A stretch of 35,736 bases of DNA from a virus, in the IMG/VR virus record IMGVR_UViG_3300017730_003473, positions 1 through 35,736 of that record. One strand, given 5' to 3'. The notes below the pieces were generated by a model, which made no database searches, was not told the DNA's origin, and saw nothing but the letters and a program-made list of their open reading frames with translations. The stretch's first letter is position 1; each line of letters begins with the position of its first letter. This document shows, piece after piece, positions 30,109 through 35,736 of this stretch. Both the position numbers and the translations under genes were made by a program.

Positions 30109-31997
30109 TGAAGAAAAAAGTTCTGATTCACTCTAATTCTTGCAAAGCTTTTACAGGTTTTGGGAAGAATAAAAAGAATATCATGCGTTACCTGCATAAT
30201 ACAGGCAAGTATGAATTGATTGAGTTAGCTAATGGGTTGGAGTGGTCAGCTCCTCAATTATCTTTAATGCCTTGGCAAGCTGTTGGGTCTTTGCCATCAA
30301 AAGCTTCCTTATCTAGAATAGATAAGCAACGCCAGAGAGAGGAGGGTTATGGTTTCTCAGCTGTTGATAGGGCTGTAAAAGAGTTTAAGCCTGATGTGTA
30401 TATTGGCATGGAGGATATATGGGCTTTTAAAGATTATCACGTTAAACCTTGGTGGAACAAGATCAACTGTATGATTTGGACCACCTTAGATAGCCTTCCT
30501 ATCCTACCTCAAGCTATTGAATACGCGCCCAAGACTAAGAATTATTATGTTTGGGCCTCCTTTGCAGAAAAGGCTATGAATGAAATTGGTTACGACCATA
30601 TAAAAACTCTTAGAGGGTCGGTAGAACATAGTAATTTCGTTAAACTTCCAGACGATAAACGCAAAAACTTACGAGAGTATCACGGTTTATCTGATGAGTT
30701 TATTATAGGTTTTGTTTTTAGAAACCAGCTTCGGAAATCTGTGCCTAATCTATTAGAAGGTTTTAAAATTTTTAAGAGTAAAAATCCGAAGTCTAAAGCT
30801 AAACTCCTTCTACACACTCATTGGTTGGAGGGGTGGGATATCAATAGACTCATTTCTGAAAAAAACTTAAGCAGGGCAGACATACTTACTACATATGTTT
30901 GTTCTAATTGTGGGACTTATTATATATCAGCTTATCAAGCTCAGAAAAAAGACTGTCGTAATTGCGGCTCTAAAGAAACTGTAAACACGACAAGCACTAA
31001 AAAAGGGGTAAGTGAAAAACAGCTCAATGAAATTTATAATCTTATGGATTTATACTGTCACCCATTTACGAGTGGTGGGCAGGAGATACCAATTCAAGAG
31101 GCTAAACTCACAGAGCTTATAACTTTAGTTACCGACTACTCATGCGGAGAAGATAACTGCACTAAAGAGAGTGGCGGCATCCCCCTTGATTGGAGTGAGT
31201 ATAGGGAACCTGCAACTCAATTTATTAAAGCTTCAACCTGCGCTAATTCAATTGCCAAAGAAATTAAAAGAGTTTATGAGATGCCCTCTTCACAAAGAAG
31301 TGAAATGGGTAAAATAGCTCGGCAATGGGTTATTGATAATTTTTCTGTTGAAGTGGTTGGTAAAAAGCTGGAAGAAATTATCGACAATATGCCAGCTGTT
31401 GATTACGATTACGAATCAAAACACAGAGACTATAACTTGAGTTATGAAGCTGAACCTTGTGCAGAGAAGGAAGACCTTATAATCAACATCTATAAAAATA
31501 TTTTAGATGAAGATGTCGATAAAAATTCTGCCGCAGTTAAGCATTGGGTAGAAAAAATAAAATCAGGAGAAAAACTAGAATCCATAGTCGCTAAGTTTAA
31601 AAATGTAGCTAACCAGCAGATCAAAAAACATAATGCTCCTAACTTAGAAGATTTACTCAGTAAAAAAGATAAGGGTTTTAGAATAGCTGTTATTGTCCCT
31701 CAATCCGAAGTGGATGTGCTACTGGTCAACTCCCTGATGAAAAGATTAAAAAAGCTTTATTCAGATTATAATATTTATTTTTTTACAAAGCCGGAATACT
31801 TTGAGTTTATTGAGGACAGTCCTTATATATTTAAGATTCTAAAGTATAGCGAAGATATTGAGAATTGTTTAGATTTGGAAGGCGTCGGAAATTCAGAAGG
31901 GGTTTTCGCAGCAGCATTCTATCCTCACGCAACTACTCAAAAAACAGTGTCCTTCACACATAATGGAATTACTAAACACGAATTTTCATTTACATAA
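30108..31997 (+). CDS. Multi-domain glycosyltransferase: GT4-like with zinc ribbon, DUF4214-like, GT9 N-half
   Basis: A 629-residue protein starting with GTG. Residues 1-425 are a GT-B enzyme: GFVFRNQLRKSVPNLLEGF (201-219) is the second-lobe start and HPFTSGGQEIPIQEAKL (318-334) the sugar-nucleotide site. A zinc ribbon (C265, C268, C283, C286) is inserted between them. About 455-500 (IINIYKNILDEDVDKNSAA, then VEKIKSGEKLESIVAKF) resembles the DUF4214 repeat of surface glycan proteins. From 524 on, RIAVIVPQSEVDVLLVNSL begins a GT9 heptosyltransferase-like N-lobe, which breaks off at the stop. The next gene starts with what looks like the rest of that fold. The order of domains suggests a factory protein for a complex glycan. 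Confidence 0.75.
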   Translation: MKKKVLIHSNSCKAFTGFGKNKKNIMRYLHNTGKYELIELANGLEWSAPQLSLMPWQAVGSLPSKASLSRIDKQRQREEGYGFSAVDRAVKEFKPDVYIGMEDIWAFKDYHVKPWWNKINCMIWTTLDSLPILPQAIEYAPKTKNYYVWASFAEKAMNEIGYDHIKTLRGSVEHSNFVKLPDDKRKNLREYHGLSDEFIIGFVFRNQLRKSVPNLLEGFKIFKSKNPKSKAKLLLHTHWLEGWDINRLISEKNLSRADILTTYVCSNCGTYYISAYQAQKKDCRNCGSKETVNTTSTKKGVSEKQLNEIYNLMDLYCHPFTSGGQEIPIQEAKLTELITLVTDYSCGEDNCTKESGGIPLDWSEYREPATQFIKASTCANSIAKEIKRVYEMPSSQRSEMGKIARQWVIDNFSVEVVGKKLEEIIDNMPAVDYDYESKHRDYNLSYEAEPCAEKEDLIINIYKNILDEDVDKNSAAVKHWVEKIKSGEKLESIVAKFKNVANQQIKKHNAPNLEDLLSKKDKGFRIAVIVPQSEVDVLLVNSLMKRLKKLYSDYNIYFFTKPEYFEFIEDSPYIFKILKYSEDIENCLDLEGVGNSEGVFAAAFYPHATTQKTVSFTHNGITKHEFSFT

Positions 31998-33136
31998 TGT
32001 CTCACTTACTTCATGAATACTCAAAGAGTTTGGGTGTAAAGGTCTCAAAGCCGGATATCCAACAGCATTTTTTCCCATGTTTAGATGAGAAATTTATAGT
32101 ATTTTTTGATGGAGAGCTAAACCAATCAAAAATTTACAAACACTATTCTACAGTCTTCCAGTTGATAGGCGAGACATTGAAGGAGCATAATATTAAAATA
32201 TACCAAATTGGAGGTGAAAAACCAATCCTTGGGGCTAATAGGCACTTAAGTTGCAGTTTAAAGAATGAAGCTTATATCGTCTCTAAAAGTATGCTTTATA
32301 TCGGGCCTGATAGTTACTTATCCCAATATGCCAGCTCTCAAAATGTAAAGACTATCACTTTATATGGAAGTAATTATGCGAGCAACACGAAACCTTTTTG
32401 GGGGAGTTACAAAAATAAAGCTCTCTTAGAACCAGATTGGGATCTTAAACCGTGTTTCTCAAGCGTTGACCCGCAAAGACAAATAGATTCAATAAAACCA
32501 GAGTTAGTTTGCAAAAAAATATTAGAGTTTTGTGATTTAGGCCATTTAAATTTTAATTTTAAAACATTAAATATTGGAGACTCTTATTATCAGAAAATTG
32601 TGGAGGTTGTCCCTACTTCGATTGTAGAGGGTTTGCCAAAAAGTATCTTTGTCCGTATAGATTACGGGGTAAAGGAAGAGCCTCTGTTGTATTATTGCGC
32701 CAAACATGAAGTGGTGTTGGTAACAGATCAACTAGTACAGGTTAATATGTTACTTCAGTTTAAAGACAATATAAAAAGGATCATATACACAATTCAAGAT
32801 AAGGACGACACAATCCCAGAGGAATATTTTGAGGCTTTACGGAAATTAAATATTAGTTTTATTCTTTTATCCGATAAAGAAGAGGAGTTGCCTGAATTGA
32901 GGAATAAGTATTTTGATCAGCAGGTTCACTTCAAAGATGATGATAAAGATAAATTCGATTGCCCTAAAAACGCTAAGTTTTTGACTAACAAAAAAATCGT
33001 TGAAGGTGAAAAAGTTTACACCAGTTACGCTCATTACAAAAAAGGGCTTGACTCCTGCGATAAAGTAATTGATAGTAGTGATTACTGGGAAGAATCCAAA
33101 CATTTTTATATTTATGAGCAAGAAGAAAGTGGCTAA
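31997..33136 (+). CDS. GT9 (heptosyltransferase-like) C-terminal half with extra domain
   Basis: A 379-residue protein. KFIVFFDGELNQSK (32-45), YQIGGEKP (69-76) and LYIGPDSYLSQYASS (100-114) followed by TLYGS match the second lobe of ADP-heptose:LPS transferases (GT9), with the GPDSxxxH/Q motif. The N-lobe is missing here but is at the end of the preceding protein; the genes overlap by one base (TAATG). Residues about 195-379 form another alpha/beta domain with no family I know. The two products may assemble into one enzyme, or ribosomes may pass the junction. Substrate unknown. Confidence 0.7.
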   Translation: MSHLLHEYSKSLGVKVSKPDIQQHFFPCLDEKFIVFFDGELNQSKIYKHYSTVFQLIGETLKEHNIKIYQIGGEKPILGANRHLSCSLKNEAYIVSKSMLYIGPDSYLSQYASSQNVKTITLYGSNYASNTKPFWGSYKNKALLEPDWDLKPCFSSVDPQRQIDSIKPELVCKKILEFCDLGHLNFNFKTLNIGDSYYQKIVEVVPTSIVEGLPKSIFVRIDYGVKEEPLLYYCAKHEVVLVTDQLVQVNMLLQFKDNIKRIIYTIQDKDDTIPEEYFEALRKLNISFILLSDKEEELPELRNKYFDQQVHFKDDDKDKFDCPKNAKFLTNKKIVEGEKVYTSYAHYKKGLDSCDKVIDSSDYWEESKHFYIYEQEESG

Positions 33137-33902
33137 AAAAGCTGTCAAAAAGAAGTTATTTGGACCTGATCTCTACGAAAGGGATGAATACGGCTTGTTA
33201 AAGAATGTTGATTACATTTTTAATGGAGACGGCTCGGTCAATTGGCGAGCTATGATTAAGCCTGAGTTCCTTTACCCAAACCGCGATTGGTTTAACTATA
33301 GAAACAAGCCAATGCCTGATTCTTCTGAGGGTTTAGCTGATAATCAACTTCTGATCATGCTTGGGGGCATCAAAGAGCTTGCCCGACTTAGAGGTTTTGA
33401 AAGCGTTTCCTTTAAAACCGAAAGCTTATCAGAGACTTATGTTATAGCCTCTTGTGAGATTATTTGGTCGCCTAACTATGAGAGCGGAAAAGAACGTGTG
33501 ACTTATCAAGACGTAGCTAATGCTACTTTAGATAATACAGACTCATTCGCTTCTAAGTTCCTAGAGACAATAGCTTGCAACAGGGCTTTTGTTCGTTGCG
33601 TTAGAAACTTTTTGAATATTCATATCGTAGGAGCTGATGAGATAGACAAGTCTAAAGGGGCAAACAATAGCGTCTCTGTAGAGTCTGTCGAGGCTGCAGC
33701 TACAACACCTATTGGCCTCCTACAAAAGAGCCTCTTATCTAAGAAGAGCGTATCCTCATTTGAGGACTTTTTAGAATTGCTTAGGAGGATGTATAAAGAG
33801 GAGGTCTACAACTACGATGTAGAAGCTATAAAGACTTGGAAGTCTTGGAAAGACATTCCGACTAAAGAAGTTCGCAAATTGATTGCTCTTGTCCATAAAT
33901 GA
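33114..33902 (+). CDS. Putative Rad52/Sak-like single-strand annealing protein
   Basis: Started at ATG 33114 (262 residues); an in-frame ATG at 33069 would add 15 hydrophobic residues inside the previous gene and is less likely. A Lys-rich N-terminus (SKKKVAKKAVKKK) is followed by a core at about 75-180: LGGIKELARLRGFESVSF (83-100), IASCEIIWSPNYESGKE (111-127), and LETIACNRAFVRCVRNFLN (150-168). The rhythm (substrate strand, CxIxW strand, AxxRAxxRxxR helix) is that of phage Rad52-superfamily annealing proteins and of relatives common in large phages. The family is inferred, not proven. It would work with the Cas4/RecB-like nuclease or UvsX-like recombinase. It overlaps the GT9 gene by 23 bases and the next by four. 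Confidence 0.5.
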   Translation: MSKKKVAKKAVKKKLFGPDLYERDEYGLLKNVDYIFNGDGSVNWRAMIKPEFLYPNRDWFNYRNKPMPDSSEGLADNQLLIMLGGIKELARLRGFESVSFKTESLSETYVIASCEIIWSPNYESGKERVTYQDVANATLDNTDSFASKFLETIACNRAFVRCVRNFLNIHIVGADEIDKSKGANNSVSVESVEAAATTPIGLLQKSLLSKKSVSSFEDFLELLRRMYKEEVYNYDVEAIKTWKSWKDIPTKEVRKLIALVHK

Positions 33903-34360
33903 TCAAAAGAATAATTAGCAGACAACACTTCAATAAAGCTGTAGATGATATTACTGAATACCTACAGCTTAACGAAGAGTCTAATAACTATTATCATCTT
34001 TTGCCAAATAACGTAGATACGTTAAAAAAAGCTTTTGGACATGATAAAATGTTGACTTACAATGTGTTTGTCTGGGCTAATCTAAATGACCAGCAAAAAT
34101 ATGATGCAGGTATCATTTTTCTCAAAGACACTAGTCCTAAACATGGAGTGGAAGTTTTTTCTGAATATATTTGGTTATCAGCTAACCCCAAGGTTGGCTA
34201 CAAGCTGTTTGCGACCGCAATAAAATTCGCAAGAAATAACGGCTTTGAGAATATATCTATGGGCATCTCAGAAAAATCCCCTAAAAAAGATAAAGTAAAA
34301 AGCCTTTATAAAAGATTAGGTTTCATAAAGGTTTCAGAAAGTTACATAGCAAAATTATGA
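33899..34360 (+). CDS. GNAT-fold N-acetyltransferase-like protein
   Basis: A 153-residue protein whose second half follows the GNAT plan: a strand and VGYKLFATAIKFARNNGF (98-115) in the place of the acetyl-CoA binding loop and helix, then ENISMGISEKS, and KSLYKRLGFIKVSESYIAKL (133-153), the typical LYxxLGF end. The Q/RxxGxG/A loop is poorly kept, so acyl-CoA binding is not certain. Such proteins are common in large phages and mostly uncharacterised. It overlaps the annealing-protein gene as ATGA. Confidence 0.65.
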   Translation: MIKRIISRQHFNKAVDDITEYLQLNEESNNYYHLLPNNVDTLKKAFGHDKMLTYNVFVWANLNDQQKYDAGIIFLKDTSPKHGVEVFSEYIWLSANPKVGYKLFATAIKFARNNGFENISMGISEKSPKKDKVKSLYKRLGFIKVSESYIAKL

Positions 34361-34370
34361 GTGGAAAGAC

Positions 34371-34399
34371 TTGCAAAAAAATAAGAAAAGCGTTACTAT
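34371..34399 (+). promoter_or_regulatory. Promoter TTGCAA-N17-TACTAT before the duplicated-domain gene
   Basis: TTGCAA (34371-34376), a 17-base spacer and TACTAT (34394-34399). ATG 34406 is seven bases past the -10, at the predicted transcription start, so the mRNA would be leaderless. The gap (34361-34405) has no Shine-Dalgarno. Confidence 0.65.
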
Positions 34400-34405
34400 T
34401 AATTA

Positions 34406-34873
34406 ATGAAGACCCGACATCCAGAAGGAATTATAGAAGATTCAAACGTCAATATCAGAGAATCTCATCCAAAAATAAATCAGACTTCCTTAGAGCAACA
34501 GGAGAACTCTTCAAGTGAATGGAGTAACAAGAGAATTGGTGGTTTTTGGATCAAAAAGGATATCTCGGGAAATAAGTATTTATCCGGTTTAATCGCGTTT
34601 GAAGAAGGTAAACCTGAATGTTTTCATATTTTCAACAATCGTTTAGAAGGTAAGAGGTTACCTGATAAGGTTTGTTATCGAATTTTTGGGGACTCACAAA
34701 GAGACGAAGTCGGGGCTTTCTGGCTCAAGACAAATCAAAAAGGTAGCAAGTATTTATCCGGGGTGATTCGTAGACCTAACGGAGAGAAGAGAAGCCTTCA
34801 TATTTATAAGAATGACTTTAAACAGGGCGATCAGCCTCTATATAATTGTTTTTGTTTTGGCTCTCCTCTCTAA
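34406..34873 (+). CDS. Protein with two tandem DUF736-like domains
   Basis: A 155-residue protein. After a polar N-terminal tail (1-40) come two copies of one domain: IGGFWIKKDISGNKYLSG with CFHIFNN (44-78), and VGAFWLKTNQKGSKYLSG with SLHIYKN (102-136). The pattern GxFWxKxxxxGxKYLSGxI, then HI(F/Y)xN, resembles small DUF736-type proteins. Their function is unknown; single-copy versions are common in phages and mobile elements. The last 56 bases run antiparallel to a minus-strand gene. Confidence 0.7.
   Translation: MKTRHPEGIIEDSNVNIRESHPKINQTSLEQQENSSSEWSNKRIGGFWIKKDISGNKYLSGLIAFEEGKPECFHIFNNRLEGKRLPDKVCYRIFGDSQRDEVGAFWLKTNQKGSKYLSGVIRRPNGEKRSLHIYKNDFKQGDQPLYNCFCFGSPL
34574..34761 (+). repeat. 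Duplicated 14-base block within the tandem domains
   Basis: AAGTATTTATCCGG occurs at 34574-34587 and 34748-34761, encoding KYLSG in both domains. Surrounding codons have diverged more. It points to an internal duplication or strong constraint on this segment. Confidence 0.7.
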
Positions 34874-35162
34874 GCCTCTGGTTTTCTTCCCTCAAGAATT
34901 TAATCTCAACTTTTAATTCTGTTACTTGGACAGTCAATTCACTTATTTGAACTCTCATAGCCTCCTTTTCTTCAGAGGAGCTAATTAGCAAAGCTTCTAG
35001 CTTGCTCACTCTATCAATTAGGTTACTAAGCAGGACTCCTTCTGTTTGGTAATCTAATTTTTTTATTTGGTGTTCGGCTTTAAGTCTTTTGCCCATATAA
35101 TTCCATAAAGCCCCGCCAAATACCGCTGATATTATTGACGAGACTATTGTCCAATGATCCAT
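34818..35162 (-). CDS. Membrane-anchored coiled-coil protein
   Basis: A 114-residue protein on the minus strand. An N-terminal hydrophobic segment IVSSIISAVFGGALW (6-20) is a likely single transmembrane helix, followed by a basic MGKRLK that would stay in the cytoplasm, and a long heptad-rich region (about 45-105: LSNLIDRVSKLEALL, then repeated L/V every three or four residues) that reads as a coiled coil. Proteins of this shape in phages are often of unknown role, sometimes in lysis or virion entry modules. It overlaps the end of the plus-strand gene by 56 bases. A TAATTA ends five bases before its ATG. Confidence 0.65.
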   Translation of the reverse strand: MDHWTIVSSIISAVFGGALWNYMGKRLKAEHQIKKLDYQTEGVLLSNLIDRVSKLEALLISSSEEKEAMRVQISELTVQVTELKVEIKFLREENQRLREESQNKNNYIEADRPV

Positions 35163-35167
35163 GAGAT

Positions 35168-35173
35168 TAATTA
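35168..35173 (-). promoter_or_regulatory. Possible -10 box TAATTA for the membrane/coiled-coil gene
   Basis: Read on the minus strand, TAATTA ends five bases before the ATG at 35162-35160. No good -35 is visible. The 76-base divergent gap (35163-35238) is very AT-rich, so the match alone is weak; the position fits the pattern of the window. Confidence 0.3.
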
Positions 35174-35202
35174 CACAATTTATTTTAATTTTTATTAAAA
35201 TA

Positions 35203-35231
35203 TTTCAAAAATTTAACTTTTGGTGTAATTA
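35203..35231 (+). promoter_or_regulatory. Possible promoter TTTCAA-N17-TAATTA for the right-edge gene
   Basis: TTTCAA (35203-35208), a 17-base spacer and TAATTA (35226-35231), ending seven bases before ATG 35239. Both boxes are weak, in AT-rich DNA. Confidence 0.35.
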
Positions 35232-35238
35232 AAACTAA

Positions 35239-35736
35239 ATGGGGGAAAGCAACAAAAATCTTGAAGAAGCTACAGCTTTTGCTTTAAAGTACTGTAATCC
35301 AGATGATAGCGATATCATTTCTGACTTAGACAGGCATACAAGAGAGACCGCTTGGGCTTTATTAAAAAGAATTGAGCATTTAGAGAATCAGTCTTGTGTT
35401 TGTGAAGAGTGTGGTAGTGAAGTTGAAGAAGAAATTGTTGAAGAAGAGTTCTCTCAGGAAGAAGTTGGAGAAGAAGATGTAAAAGTCGAGAAGGGCAAAA
35501 ACCGGGAAGTCAAATCTGAAACTCCTGAGACTTCCACTATGGATAAGCTCAGTGAGATAGCTGAAAAAAATAAAGACATCTTAGATAAAGCTGCAAAAGG
35601 TACTGCTGCTGCCGCCGCCGCTGGAGCAACAACTCAAACAGCAAGTGCCGCTACTGGTTTAAGCGCTTTTGTACAAGAGACGGTTCAAAAAGTAGGAACA
35701 ATTGGGGTTGCTGGAACTATGTCCATAGGTAGTGGA
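35239..35736 (+). CDS. Acidic, Ala-rich protein, 3' end outside window
   Basis: An open frame of 166 codons from ATG 35239 that runs out of the window without a stop. The N-terminal 50 residues are ordinary and helical (NLEEATAFALKYCNPDD; ETAWALLKRIEHLENQ). A CVCEEC motif near 53-58 and a run of glutamates (EVEEEIVEEEFSQEE) follow. Then comes KLSEIAEKNKDILDKAAKG and a small-residue run (TAAAAAAGATTQTASAATG) leading into GTIGVAGTMSIGSG. The last part could be a flexible linker, a membrane-active segment or the start of a repetitive virion protein. I do not recognise the family. It is likely real because it has a clear start after a promoter-like gap and a consistent frame. Confidence 0.65.
   Translation, partial: MGESNKNLEEATAFALKYCNPDDSDIISDLDRHTRETAWALLKRIEHLENQSCVCEECGSEVEEEIVEEEFSQEEVGEEDVKVEKGKNREVKSETPETSTMDKLSEIAEKNKDILDKAAKGTAAAAAAGATTQTASAATGLSAFVQETVQKVGTIGVAGTMSIGSG

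Noticed and set aside
33069-33113. Longer N-terminus of the annealing-protein candidate
   Set aside because: It would lie wholly inside the preceding gene; ATG 33114 gives the expected Lys-rich start.
1-35736. tRNA genes, insertion sequences or an integrase
   Set aside because: I saw no cloverleaf in the few gaps, no transposase or integrase motifs and no terminal repeats; a tRNA scan would be needed to be certain.

Overview
This window reads as part of a large, AT-rich genome of a tailed double-stranded DNA phage. The main reasons are a virion-like beta-rich protein at the left edge, phage-type sigma factor, SSB, ribonucleotide reductase, a UvsX/RecA-like recombinase, DnaB-like helicase, DnaG-like primase and a DnaE-type polymerase. 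Genes are tightly packed with ATGA, TAATG and TAGTG junctions, and there are no host housekeeping operons, rRNA or recognisable tRNA genes. The host cannot be named. Few genes have a Shine-Dalgarno sequence, and the short ribonucleotide reductase subunits recall Bacteroidota versions, but this is only a hint.

Layout. Bases 1-861 hold the end of a probable virion protein on the plus strand. It meets, stop codon on stop codon, a leftward block (858-3649): FmdB-like protein, Hsp20, GT-B glycosyltransferase, SSB and a sigma-70-family factor. Bases 3650-3949 form a divergent control region with a nearly pure AT tract, three perfect 13-base repeats, an inverted repeat and a 12-base palindrome. It is the best candidate here for a replication origin or master promoter. 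Everything from 3950 to 34873 runs rightward: nrdB-nrdA and a structural/DUF-type gene (3950-7581); a glycan cassette (7601-16051); a replication and recombination block (16061-25781); a Clp ATPase, a small basic protein, a kinase-like protein and a PC4/whirly-like protein (25794-30108); a second glycosyltransferase block (30108-33136); an annealing-protein candidate, a GNAT protein and a duplicated-domain protein (33114-34873). A membrane/coiled-coil gene on the minus strand and the start of an acidic, Ala-rich protein close the window.

The most interesting systems are these. (1) A replisome in which the DnaE polymerase is split into a degenerate PHP-domain protein, a DEDDh exonuclease and the polymerase body, as three overlapping or adjacent genes. 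(2) A nonulosonic-acid (sialic-acid-like) cassette with NeuB, a NeuA-like cytidylyltransferase and two CstI/DUF115-like transferase paralogues, with tailoring enzymes (PhyH, methyltransferase, HAD, GDP-mannose dehydratase). (3) A recurring promoter layout in which a -10 box ends only 5-7 bases before the start codon, predicting leaderless transcripts. (4) A ClpC-like unfoldase that keeps a VGF ClpP-docking-type loop although no ClpP gene lies in the window.

The genes fit together as a phage that makes its own deoxynucleotides, largely replaces the host replisome, redirects transcription with its own sigma factor, and remodels surface or virion glycans. All functional calls are from reading motifs by eye; no database search was run.
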